Part shown: one piece after another, positions 52,914 to 61,603 of the stretch | Layout of the letters: each line of letters opens with the position of its first letter | Numbering within the stretch: the first letter of the stretch is position 1 | Assembly (NCBI GenBank): GCA_965222125.1 | Contig: CBDCTC010000005.1 | Coordinates: forward strand, 434,001-498,000 | Direction of reading: 5' to 3' | Source of the DNA: CAZENU01 sp965222125 | GTDB lineage: Bacteria; Chloroflexota; Dehalococcoidia; Lucifugimonadales; CAZENU01 | Length of the DNA stretch: 64,000 nucleotides | Translations under genes and position numbers: made by a program | The notes under the pieces: generated by a model | Database searches by the model: none | What the model was told of the DNA's origin: nothing | Seen by the model: only the letters and a program-made list of their open reading frames with translations

Positions 52914-53273
52914 ATGAGAAGAAAACCCGGACACCTGCTGTCCGTCGAGCTCGCGATTCTTCGTACCGCCGTCGGCCTGCGGGCCAACGGCGTTCAGGAG
53001 TTCCACGGCTTCATGATCGCCAAGGAGATGGTCGACCGCCAGCGCAGCCGGCGGCTGACCGGCCACGGCACGCTGTACAAGGCGCTGGACAGGCTCAGGC
53101 AGATGGGGTTCCTGGTGGACCGGTGGGAGGACCCGATGGTTGCCGCAGAGGACGGACGGCCTCGGCGGCGACTGTACCACGTCACCGTGGCCGGTCAACA
53201 GGCGCTCGTCTATGCCGACGCACAGAACATCGGGGACCTGCCTGACGCCAAACGGGGGATGGCGCGTCCGTGA
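52914..53273 (+). CDS. PadR-family transcriptional regulator
   Basis: 119 residues. Winged-helix PadR fold: 'LLSVELAILRTAVGL', 'GFMIAKEMVDRQRSRRLTGHGTLYKALDRLRQMGFLVDRWED' and 'GRPRRRLYHVTVAGQQAL' are the classic helix-3 and wing segments. PadR proteins repress membrane-stress or efflux genes. The next gene begins at GTG 53270, overlapping this stop by GTGA. In this family such neighbours are HAAS-type membrane proteins under PadR control, as here. Confidence 0.92.
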   Translation: MRRKPGHLLSVELAILRTAVGLRANGVQEFHGFMIAKEMVDRQRSRRLTGHGTLYKALDRLRQMGFLVDRWEDPMVAAEDGRPRRRLYHVTVAGQQALVYADAQNIGDLPDAKRGMARP

Positions 53274-54652
53274 ACAGGGTTACAGCGAGACTGCTGCGTT
53301 GGTGGGTGAGGCTCTATACGTCCGGGCTGTCTTCCGGTGATCGGGGCGGCCGTCGGGACGAGATAAAGTCGGACCACCACGAGCATACCCATAGCTCCGG
53401 GACGCAGAGCGGGGACGCGGCCTGGTAGGTGCTGGGACGGATGGTGCGGGGTCTGCCGGCGGACGTGGAGAGGAGGCTGTCGCGGCCCGGTGCGGAGAGA
53501 CGCGCCGGGCACGGAGGCGCCGCGGCGGTCGGTAGGGGCGGTGGCGCGGTGGCGCTCGTCGCGTACAGGAGCTACATCGGTGTCGCTGTAGCCGCCGTTG
53601 CCGCGGTGCTGATGGTCGGGCTGATCGTCGGCGTAGTGCTGATGGACCGACCCGGCGCCGTAGTCCGCGGCGAGATGGCCGAGGCAAGAGTCCTTCATAC
53701 GGCTACGGCGCTCGCAGACGGCAGGGTACTCGTAGTCGGCGGCAAGGCTCGATACGGTAGCTGTGAGATCGGATCGGAGTGCCACGATCCGTCCGCGTCG
53801 GCTGAGATCTACGACCCGGCATCGGGCGTCATCTCGGCCGCGGCCGAGATGAGCGTGCACCGCGTGTGCCCCGGCTCTATTTCGCTCGCAGACGGCAGGG
53901 TGCTTGTCACCGGTGGCGCTCTGGTCACGAATGCGGCGCTGCTCGAGCGCGGCGGGACGGGCGGCGCTCTCCGGATGGCGGAAGTCTACGATCCTGCGGC
54001 GAATACGTGGTCTTCCGTCGGAGCCACCGAAATCGAAAGATACTGCCCGGTAGGCGTCCGACTGCGTGACGGTCGAGCGCTGCTCACCGGCGGACTGATA
54101 TGGCGGGCGGCGGACTACCCCATGGCGGTAGCCGATACCTTCGAACTTTCCTCTGGCGAGGGGGTATCGGCCGATGCCATGAACGACCCGCGAGTGGGCC
54201 ACAAGGCCGTCCTCTTGCGTGACGGTCGAGTGCTCGTGATCGGCGGCGGTGACCACAGACTCGGCCACCGGTGGAACGCGTTGGCGTCGTCCGAGCTATA
54301 CGATCCTTCGACGGACCGCTGGACGCGAACAGGCGATATGGGAGAGAGGGTGCTTCCGCGACCGCTACGCTGCTGCAGGACGGGAGAGTGCTGCTCGCTG
54401 ACGGGACCGTACTGGTGGCAGGTGGGGAACGTGGACGAGGAGAGTGGAATCTCGCACGAAGAGGTCTTCGATCCGCGCTCGGGCACCTGGTCGGCGGTCG
54501 AAGAGATGGATGCTGTGAGGCTCTCGCACAGCATGGTCTCGATCCCGGGCGGCAGGGTGGTCGTCTTCGGCGGATCGGATACGCCCGATGGCTCGGGCCA
54601 TTCCACGTCAGAGGTGTACGATCCGGTCACCGGCAGGTGGTCGCGGTACTAG
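53270..54652 (+). pseudogene. HAAS-like membrane protein with Kelch repeats, nonsense and frameshift mutations
   Basis: From GTG 53270 (overlapping the padR stop) the frame reads 'LLRWWVRLYTSGLS..GRRDEIKSDHHEHT', a HAAS/PadR-associated signature. It meets an in-frame TAG at 53426-53428 and continues as 'VLGRMVRGLPADVERRL', one membrane helix (AVAAVAAVLMVGLIVGVVLM) and Kelch-type repeats ('ALADGRVLVVGG', 'SLADGRVLVTGG', 'RLRDGRALLTGG', 'LLRDGRVLVIGG', 'PGGRVVVFGG'). Between about 54350 and 54425 the correct repeat (ATATLLQDGRVLL) lies in another frame, needing two compensating shifts. A shorter product from 53429 is possible. The TAG stop coincides with the CTAG of MITE 2/IS630. Confidence 0.8.
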
Positions 54653-55442
54653 TACCTACTAACAATATACAGCGTTATGTTGTATGCTCAGTTTATGTCA
54701 GGAGTAGCAACGGTTATCGAATTGACGGAGGAGGAGCGAGGGACGCTGGAGAGTTGGGTGCGCGGAACGAGTACTGAGCAACGCTTTGTGCAACGAGCCC
54801 GTATCGTGCTGGAAGCCGCGACGGGAAGCACGACGAAGGATGTCGCATCTAAGTTGCAAACGCGTGCGGCTACCGTGAGCAAATGGCGCACCCGGTTCGC
54901 CAAGCATAGATTGAGGGGACTGGCAGATGCTCCCCGGTCGGGCAAGCCCCGGGTATACGACGAGGAGACCGAGCGGCGCATTCTGGCCCAATTGGACGAG
55001 CCTGCGCCGGACGGGTACACGACGTGGACGGGCAAGCTGTTGGCCAGAGCCCTTGGCGACGTGTCGGCGATACATGTCTGGCGGGTCCTGCGCAAGCACG
55101 GCATCCACCTTCAGCGACGTCGCAGTTGGTGCGTGAGCACCGATCCGCAGTTTGCCCAAAAGGCGGCGGACATAGTGGGTCTGTACTTGGAACCGCCCGA
55201 GAACGCAGTGGTGATCAGCGTCGATGAGAAGCCTTCCATCCAGGCCTTGGAACGAGCTCAGGGGTGGCTGCGCCTTCCTAACGGAGAGGCGGTGCGGGGG
55301 CATACTCACGAGTACAAGCGACACGGGACTACGACCCTCTTCGCTGCCCTTGAGGTGCATACCGGCAAGGTTAATGTGGCCCACTATCGCCGCAAGCGGC
55401 GACGGGTGATCGGCGTCAACTATTATTGCCGGTGTGCGTCAA

Positions 55443-56228
55443 TTATTTTTGCCGGTAGACCTCCTGTTGGAGACGCTGTTGAGCTGCACCGGTCCGATAG
55501 CTGGGGACGTCGAACTCCAGGATGATCGAGTGGTGGACGATCCTGTCTATGGCCGCGGCTGTGGCCATAGGGTTCGCGAAGACTTTGTCCCACTCAGAGA
55601 AGACGAGATTCGAGGTGATGCCCAGAGAGCGGCGTTCGTACCGCTCGGCTATGAGGGTGAACAAGACCTCGGACTCCTCGGCTCCCTGGGGTAGGTAGCC
55701 GAGGTCGTCGATGAGCAGGAAGTCGATGTTGTCGAGCTTGCGGAGCATGCGTGGGAGATCGAGGTCCCGCTTGGCCGCCAGCATGTCTTGGACCAGCCGG
55801 TAGGCAGGGGTGAACAGTACCGAGCGTCCCGACTCGACCAAGCGGTGGCCTATGGCACACATGGCGTGGGTCTTGCCGGTGCCGGGCAGTCCGAAAGCCA
55901 GGACATTGACACCTCGTTCGACGAAGCTCCCATCGGCCAGCTCGTCGAGCTGCTGTCTGAGCGCCACCGGCACCCTGTCGTGCTCGAAGGTGTCCCATGT
56001 CTTGCCGACGGGCAGCCTGGATGCTCGTCTGATGCGGATGATGCGCCTCTGCCGGCGGTCCTCGGCTTCCTGCTCCAACACCTCCACAAGGGTCACGAGG
56101 GCGTCCGTGTGACCGGCTGCGGTGAACCGGGGGCCTGCCTCCGCTCCCACCGTGGGCAGCTTGAACTCGCTGCACAGCTGGCCGATCCGTTCCTTCACTC
56201 CGTCCGAGGAGATCCTGCCCATGCTCAT
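55443..56228 (-). CDS. istB: IstB, IS21 transposition helper ATPase
   Basis: 261 residues. Walker A 'FGLPGTGKTHAM' (about 112-120), Walker B 'FLLIDDLGYLP' (about 175), and 'LGITSNLVFSEWDKVF..AAAIDRIVHHS' (sensor/arginine-finger region) as in DnaC-like AAA+ helpers. It assembles on DNA and directs IstA. Its ATG overlaps the istA stop (ATGA). No damage visible. Confidence 0.95.
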   Translation of the reverse strand: MSMGRISSDGVKERIGQLCSEFKLPTVGAEAGPRFTAAGHTDALVTLVEVLEQEAEDRRQRRIIRIRRASRLPVGKTWDTFEHDRVPVALRQQLDELADGSFVERGVNVLAFGLPGTGKTHAMCAIGHRLVESGRSVLFTPAYRLVQDMLAAKRDLDLPRMLRKLDNIDFLLIDDLGYLPQGAEESEVLFTLIAERYERRSLGITSNLVFSEWDKVFANPMATAAAIDRIVHHSIILEFDVPSYRTGAAQQRLQQEVYRQK

Positions 56229-57709
56229 CGCACACCCGCCGCAAGCAGACGGTCGTAGACCCTCAGGTCCACCACCCTGGGCGAGGCCAGCTCAGGGATC
56301 TGTGGCGGGGCCGGGGCCGCCAACTCCCGCACCGCCGCGTAGTCGAAGGGTATGCCCGCCTCGAGCAACACTCCCAGGGCTCGGTCCACCTCCGACTCCA
56401 TGGTCGTGGCGGCCAGGTGCAGGATGCGTACGTAGTCCACGTCGGCGCGCTCGCCCCTCCACTCCCGCAGGGCATCGTAGGCCAAGCGGAAGGTCCCGGT
56501 GGGGAACATCTGCTCTCTGTACCGGTAACGCGCGAACGCACCGGGCTTGCGCACCAGGGAGCCGATGACGTGGCGGTAGTCTATGCCGGCCTCCCCAGCG
56601 CCATGCACTCGATCCATCCGCTCGACCGGACTGCCCTTGTAGTAGACCTCCAAGTGGTCGGCGTACTGGCGGATCTCCACCTCCACGCCTATCAGCCGGG
56701 ACGGCACAGTGTAGCTGTGGTTGGCTACCCGGACCGTGCTCCACCTGCGCACCTTCGTCCGGTAGACAACGTACTCCGGCACAGGGGCGGGCGGCAGTGG
56801 CCGGAGGTGACGCCGCTCATGCTCCACCTTCGCCATGACCAGCCTGTTGCGCTTGTCCGCCACCTGCCGGACGAACGAGAGATATGCTTCCACCGACCCG
56901 AAGTCCCGGCTGCCGCGCAGGACCAGCGCCTGGCCTAGCGCGCCCTTGAGCCTGTGGTGACCCTGCTCGGCCACGCCGTTCTCGTGGGATGACCTCGGGT
57001 TCGTCCTCGTGGACCGCAGCCCGTAGTGCGCCAGCACCGCCGCATACCGTTCGTTCAGCGCACGACCTCCGCTCCCCTTCAACTCGTGCGTGGCTGCCGA
57101 CAGGTTGTCGGTCCGTAACACCTCCGGCACACCGCCCAACTCCCACAGAGCCCCCTGCATGCCCTTCACCAGAGCCGCGAACGTCTCCCCATAGGCAAGG
57201 TCCACATACCGCCATCCCGAATGGCTCAGCACGAAGTGGAACAGCAGATGGCCGAACGGCTCGCCTCCGACCGTCACCCCCAACTCGCCGCAGTGTGTGA
57301 AGTCCATCTGCGCCTCGCGACCAGGGGGATGAGCCTGCTCAAAGTACACCTCCCGATCCGGCCCACTCAGCGCACGCCAGTCTCGAAGACGACGCTGCAG
57401 CGTCCGCAACTGCGACTTACTGAACCGGCCGGGATGCCGCTCGTCGAGCCACTCCAGAATAGTCGTCGCCTGCAGCGCTCCCTCAACGTCGCTCCGCAGA
57501 AGGGGCTCGACCTCCTCGGCCCACACCCCGGCGAACGGGTCCGGTCGGGTTCGCCACCTCCGCTTGCCCTTCTTCTCCGACGACAGCCTGCCTCGCTGCC
57601 ACGTCCGCGCCGTCCGCACGCTCATACCAGATGCCGCCGCCGCCGCTTGTTGGCTCTTGCCTTCCATTAGCTTCTGCCTCAGTAGCACTACCTGCTGATC
57701 TGTGACCAA
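56225..57709 (-). CDS. istA: IstA, IS21 transposase
   Basis: 494 residues. An N-terminal HTH ('MEGKSQQAAAAASGMSVRTARTWQRG') is followed by the DDE core with 'QMDFTHCGELGV' (Asp), 'VLRTDNLSAATHE' (Asp) and 'SSHENGVAEQGHHRLKGAL' (Glu). The C-terminal beta-barrel contains 'RVANHSYTVPSRLIGVEVEI'. Intact and of usual length, so the element may be mobile. Confidence 0.95.
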   Translation of the reverse strand: MVTDQQVVLLRQKLMEGKSQQAAAAASGMSVRTARTWQRGRLSSEKKGKRRWRTRPDPFAGVWAEEVEPLLRSDVEGALQATTILEWLDERHPGRFSKSQLRTLQRRLRDWRALSGPDREVYFEQAHPPGREAQMDFTHCGELGVTVGGEPFGHLLFHFVLSHSGWRYVDLAYGETFAALVKGMQGALWELGGVPEVLRTDNLSAATHELKGSGGRALNERYAAVLAHYGLRSTRTNPRSSHENGVAEQGHHRLKGALGQALVLRGSRDFGSVEAYLSFVRQVADKRNRLVMAKVEHERRHLRPLPPAPVPEYVVYRTKVRRWSTVRVANHSYTVPSRLIGVEVEIRQYADHLEVYYKGSPVERMDRVHGAGEAGIDYRHVIGSLVRKPGAFARYRYREQMFPTGTFRLAYDALREWRGERADVDYVRILHLAATTMESEVDRALGVLLEAGIPFDYAAVRELAAPAPPQIPELASPRVVDLRVYDRLLAAGVR

Positions 57710-58166
57710 TCCGGTACCTCCTGTACCAGATGGTCTCCCCCCACGACCGGCAAGAATAGTCAGCGTCTACCGGCAAAAGTAATTGTCGCTGATCAACGGG
57801 AGTTCCTCGACTTCATGAACCGTATAGTGGCCCACTATCCCGATACCGAGCTCCACGTGGTGCTGGACAACTTCGTCACTCATAAGCCCAAGCATGACCG
57901 TTGGCTTGCCCGCCATCCGTTAGTCCACTTCCACTACACGCCCACACATGCTTCATGGCTGAACCAGATCGAGGTCTGGTTCAGCATCCTGACCCAAGCT
58001 GTCCTACGACACCTCAGTGCCACGAACCCCAAGCAGGTCTGTCAGGCTATCGACCGCTTTACTGATGCCCGCAATCAGAACCCTACTCCCTTCGAATGGA
58101 CCAAGACCGTTGTCAAACCTGGAAGTCTCAAACAACGTTACTCTGACTTATGATAGCAAGTACTAG

Positions 58167-58338
58167 GTAGTCTGGCCGGAAAGTCATTGGCCGAGTTTCG
58201 CACTACCCAAAGCAGACGTATTACGGTCTTATACGACATGGCAATATATGAATTGCGTTTCATAAACCCACTATTACATCGCTAGTCGACGGTAAGCAAA
58301 CGATGGCTTGGAAAGAATCGGGGTTTCCGTCCGAGTTT
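58167..58338. mobile_element. MITE-like repeat, copy 2
   Basis: About 172 bp, about 95 % identical by eye to 50460-50630. CTAG borders it at 58163-58166 and 58339-58342. The left CTAG has been opened by IS630, which used the TA in its centre. Before that insertion this MITE lay directly at the stop codon of the Kelch gene. Its right border cuts the start of a small membrane protein. Confidence 0.75.
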
Positions 58339-58342
58339 CTAG

Positions 58343-58603
58343 GCCCACGTTGAGCAGCATACTCCGCGCGCTGTTTGTGTCGCTGCTGCAGATCGGGGTC
58401 GGACTGCTCGTGGTGTCGCCTTGTCGCTCCTTGTAGGCAGGCTCTTCGGCGCCGCAATGGGGTATCGAGCATTCGTGGCGTTCCTGTTACTGCTTTGTAT
58501 AGGCTGGGCGGCCGTTAACAAGAAGCGACGGCACGAAGAGTCTCCGTCACAAAGGCCCGCGGCAGTCCAGAACAGGCCTGATCGCTTTACGCCCGAGTCG
58601 TAG
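58343..58603 (+). pseudogene. Small membrane protein relic
   Basis: Directly after the MITE one frame reads 'LSSILRALFVSLLQIGVGLLVVS'. After a shift near 58420 the adjoining frame gives 'LLVGRLFGAAMGYRAFVAFLLLLCIGWAAVNKKRRHEE' and ends at 58603. Together these look like a two- or three-helix membrane protein whose 5' end was lost at the MITE border. Not assignable to a family. Confidence 0.5.
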
Positions 58604-58658
58604 TAGTGTTTGACCGCCGGGCTGGGTTCGTCGGTCGATAGGAACCGGAGTCGGAACT

Positions 58659-59568
58659 ATGATAAGGCGTTCGACCCTGCTGTTCGGGCTTCTCGTAGCG
58701 GTAACGCTTGTCGGTTCCTGCGGAGGAAACGAGGAACGAATCGTCTTTCTGTCCGTTCGACCGTCGGACTGGAACATCTTCGTCATGCAGCCGGACGGCG
58801 CCCAGGAGAGCCAGCTGACACGGAGCAGGGCAATCGACTGGTCTCCCGCGCTTTCGCCGGATGGGACCAGGATAGCGTTCAGCTCGAACCGCCGAGACAG
58901 CTTTGACATATACGTCATGGACGCCGACGGATCGAACGCGGCCCGGCTCACGGACAGTGCTCGTGACGAAGGCTATCCGTCGTGGTCGCCGAGCGCCCGG
59001 CAGTGCCTTCCAGGCGGAAGACCAGGGAGCGGAGGGCACCAGGCGTATCTACCTGATGAACGCGGACGGCTCGGGCATGAGACGCCTGACAGGTAACGAG
59101 CTGCAGGAACGGGCTGCCGGTTGGTTGCCCGATGGCAAGAGGATAGCCTTCGCGATGCTGTCCGGCGCCAACATCGACATCTACCTGGTCCAGGCCGACG
59201 GCGAAGGCCAGGTGCGCATGACCGACGCACCGGGGGTGGACACGCAGCCGAAATGGTCTCCGGACGGGAGCCTGATAGCCTTCAGGTCACATCGCGACGG
59301 GCAGGCCGAGATCTACACCATGCGCCCCGACGGATCGGAGCAGATGCGTGTTACGAACAACCCGGAGCTCGGCATCGGCCCGTTCGACTGGTCGCCGGAC
59401 GGGGAGTCGATCGCGTTCGTCTCGACCAGGGACGGCAACTCGAACATCTACACGCTCTCGCTGAGGACAGGCAAAGAGGAGCAACTCACGGACGTCCCGG
59501 CGGCCGACTGGTGGCCTTCGTGGGGTCCGAAGCACTCCCGTCAGTCCGTCGAGGTGATCGGCCGCTAG
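58659..59568 (+). pseudogene. TolB-like PD40 beta-propeller lipoprotein, frameshifted
   Basis: From ATG 58659 a lipoprotein signal is visible (LLFGLLVAVTLVGSCGG, lipobox VGSC). WD40-like PD40 repeats follow: 'IFVMQPDGAQESQLT', 'WSPALSPDGTRIAFSS' and 'IYVMDADGSNAARLTD'. After 'YPSWSP' the frame is lost at about 59000-59012 and the rest ('SAFQAEDQGAEGTRRIYLMNADGSG', 'WSPDGSLIAFRSHRDG', 'WSPDGESIAFVSTRDGNSNIYTL') lies in another frame to 59568. Originally about 300 residues. It resembles TolB-type surface proteins, without a Tol operon nearby. Confidence 0.85.
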
Positions 59569-59624
59569 CCGACGGTTCCGAATCGAGGACGCTGGTCACC
59601 GAACCAGGCGCTGGGTGCCGGTGC

Positions 59625-60578
59625 TCAGAAGATGGCGAGCGGGTTGACGGGCGATCCTGTGCTGTTGGAGAGCTTCAGCGGCGCGATGGTGAACATGAAC
59701 TCCCACCGGCCCACCTCGGCGCAGTGGCGGGCCAGCTCCTCGAGGTCGGCGTTGTCCAGGATCCACATGCCCATCATGACAAGGCCGACCTGGTGGATCG
59801 GGTTGGGCACGGACGGGTAGTGGGCCGGCGAGACGTCGTTTCCGGTGTCCGAGCCCAGCATCGCTACGCCGCGTTCGTGCAGCAGCGGCAGGCAGGCGGC
59901 CTGGCACGCGGTCGAGCCAACCTGGGCCGGGTCGGCGGGGCCCTCGACGTTTCGGCGCCTTAGCTGGCCTGTCCTGACCAGCAGCACGTCGCCCTCCTCC
60001 ACGGTGAAGCCGCAGCGGCGCTCCGCTTCCAGAATGTCGTCCGGCATGACGCCCTCGCCGCGCTCTATCCAGTCGACTCCCCGGATAATGGGCGCGTCCA
60101 CCAGCAGGCCGCGCGTCACGATGCCGCCGCCGGCGTTCTCGACCGACTCGGCCGTCGCGCCGTGGTAGGTGGAGACTAGATGGGCCGGTCGGTCGTTGTA
60201 CATTCGGCCCTGCCAGAAGAAGTGGCACAGGCTGTCTATGTGCGTGATCGTCACGCCGTGATAGGCCATGCCGAAGAAGTCGGCCGAGCCCTGCGCGGCA
60301 CGTTTGGTGACCTTGTCGCCGGTGGCCCATCCCTCGCCGCTTTCGATCATGAAGTGGACCGGCGGATTCGGGGCGTCGGCCGAGGCCTCGAACTCTACGG
60401 TCCGGGCGCACGAGACCTGGTGGCCTTCGCGCACCAGCGACGCGGCCTGACGCACCTTCTCAGGCGTCAGTAAGTTGAGCGCTCCGAGCTCGTCGTCCGC
60501 GCCCCAGCGGCCCCAGTTACTGAGGGAGTCGAAGTAGCCGAGCACCTCGGCTACGGTCGGTATTGTCGTGCCGGTCAT
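59625..60578 (-). CDS. Cyclase-family metal-dependent hydrolase (kynurenine formamidase-like)
   Basis: 317 residues from ATG 60578 (GGAG upstream). 'GADDELGALNLLTPEKV' near the N-terminus, the metal motif 'AYHGVTITHIDSLCHFFWQGRMYND' (H...THxD...H, about 110-130), 'GDVLLVRTGQLRR' and 'GVAMLGSDTGNDVSPA' are diagnostic of the cyclase superfamily (COG1878). Members hydrolyse N-formylkynurenine, isatin or similar amides/lactones. Substrate unassigned; upstream in-frame codons are not conserved. Confidence 0.92.
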   Translation of the reverse strand: MTGTTIPTVAEVLGYFDSLSNWGRWGADDELGALNLLTPEKVRQAASLVREGHQVSCARTVEFEASADAPNPPVHFMIESGEGWATGDKVTKRAAQGSADFFGMAYHGVTITHIDSLCHFFWQGRMYNDRPAHLVSTYHGATAESVENAGGGIVTRGLLVDAPIIRGVDWIERGEGVMPDDILEAERRCGFTVEEGDVLLVRTGQLRRRNVEGPADPAQVGSTACQAACLPLLHERGVAMLGSDTGNDVSPAHYPSVPNPIHQVGLVMMGMWILDNADLEELARHCAEVGRWEFMFTIAPLKLSNSTGSPVNPLAIF

Positions 60579-60729
60579 GGCGTCTCCATGCGGTCGGTAA
60601 GCGCCCGTCGGACGTCGGCGCGGCCTTCCGGGCCGCTCGTCCGTGTTGCCGGGCGTTCCGTCGTCGGTTAGGCTTGCGGCGTATTGTATCGCAACTCCAG
60701 CGCCGCGCTGGGCGGCCTGAGGCTGACAT

Positions 60730-61335
60730 ATGTCGAAGCTGCGATTGGGTTTCCTGGCGTCGCACGTGGGCAGCAACGTGCAGGCGATCATCGACGCGTG
60801 CAGGGCAGGGAAGCTGCACGCCGAGCCGCGGGTCGTAATCAGCAACAACTCCGGCAGCGAGGTGCTGAGTCTGGCCGCCAGAGAAGGCGTGCCGGGCTTT
60901 CACCTGAGCTCAAAGACCCACCCCAGGCCGGCGGACCTGGACGCGGCGATCGAGGGCGTGCTCGTGGACCACGGCGTCGAGCTCGTCGTTCTCGCCGGGT
61001 ACATGCGGATGCTCGGCCCGAGGGTGCTGGGCCGCTACCGCGGGCGCGTGCTGAACGTCCATCCCGCGCTGCTTCCGGCGTACGGTGGGCACGGGATGTA
61101 CGGCGAGCGCGTTCACGCGGCCGTGCTCGCGGCGGGGGAGCGGGTCACCGGCGTCACCGTGCATCTGGTCGACGATGAGTACGACCAAGGGCTGATCGTG
61201 GCGCAGGCGGAGGTGCCGGTGCTGGAGGGCGATACCGTGGAGTCGCTGCGGCTGCGCGTGCTGCGGCGCGAGCACGAGCTATACCCCCAGACGCTTCAGA
61301 GAATCGCGACAGGGGAGATCGAGCTCCCGGGGTAA
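60730..61335 (+). CDS. purN: Phosphoribosylglycinamide formyltransferase
   Basis: 201 residues. N-terminal 'LGFLASHVGSNVQAIIDAC', then the catalytic set Asn-His-Asp: 'VLNVHPALLPAYGGHGMYG' (Asn about 105, His about 107) and 'TGVTVHLVDDEYDQG' (Asp about 143). It transfers formyl from 10-formyl-THF to GAR in purine synthesis. No other pur genes are in the window. Confidence 0.95.
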   Translation: MSKLRLGFLASHVGSNVQAIIDACRAGKLHAEPRVVISNNSGSEVLSLAAREGVPGFHLSSKTHPRPADLDAAIEGVLVDHGVELVVLAGYMRMLGPRVLGRYRGRVLNVHPALLPAYGGHGMYGERVHAAVLAAGERVTGVTVHLVDDEYDQGLIVAQAEVPVLEGDTVESLRLRVLRREHELYPQTLQRIATGEIELPG

Positions 61336-61359
61336 GGGGCTTCTTTGCATACTCGCCAT

Positions 61360-61485
61360 TCCCGCGCAGGGCGACCTTTGAACAACCGCCCTTCCCGCGA
61401 ACGGAGGCCTTTGAACAACCGTCATTCCCGCGCAGGCGGGAATCCAGGGGTGGGGGTTCCCCGCCAGAGCTGCTACGCTTCCCGA
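61360..61485. repeat. REP-like palindromic repeat array, copy B
   Basis: Reverse-complement version of the element at about 10545-10645. It contains CATTCCCGCGCAGGCGGGAAT followed by CCAGGGGTGGGGGTTCC, preceded by two degenerate units (GAACAACCG.C.TTCCCGCG). It lies downstream of purN; no gene is present in the about 270-bp gap. Confidence 0.8.
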
Positions 61486-61603
61486 CCACATTGTTGGCCC
61501 GGAATGGGAGTTGCCCAGCGGTCTCCTTCGCGGTCAGCGGGCCTTGGGTGAGACTTCCTGTGCATGACGACGCGCGGAAGTGCGGCCTCGGCGTCTCGGC
61601 TCT

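Larger units (their letters stand above)
55407..57795 (-). mobile_element. IS21-family element, 2,389 bp
   Basis: Ends TGATCGGCG...TTGCCGG (left) and the complement of TGATCAGCG...TTGCCGG (right), each with a second internal TTGCCGG repeat, flanked by ACGGG at 55402-55406 and 57796-57800. It encodes IstA and IstB overlapping by 4 bp. It is inside the IS630 transposase. Confidence 0.92.
54677..58153 (+). pseudogene. IS630 transposase, split by IS21
   Basis: The 5' part (54677-55406) gives the helix-turn-helix 'TTKDVASKLQTRAATVSKWRTRF', 'RSGKPRVYDEETERRILAQLDE' and the first catalytic Asp in 'VVISVDEKPSIQA'. The 3' part (from 57796) gives 'LHVVLDNFVTHK' (second Asp) and 'WLNQIEVWFSIL' (Glu). 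Removing the IS21 and one ACGGG copy rejoins the frame precisely as 'KRRREFLDFMNRIV', so the gene was intact before the insertion. Confidence 0.9.
54652..58163 (+). mobile_element. IS630-family element interrupted by IS21
   Basis: Ends GTACCTACTAACA (left) and the complement of GTACTTGCTATCA (right), flanked by TA (54650-54651 and 58164-58165), the IS630 target duplication. It is 3,512 bp including a 2,389-bp IS21 element plus its 5-bp duplication. It inserted at the TA inside the CTAG border between the Kelch gene and MITE copy 2. Confidence 0.82.

Noticed and set aside
50460..58338. 7.7-kb composite transposon or integrated element bounded by the 171-bp repeats
   Set aside because: Each repeat has its own CTAG duplication and lies at a separate gene end, and there is no integrase. 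Independent MITE insertions explain it better.
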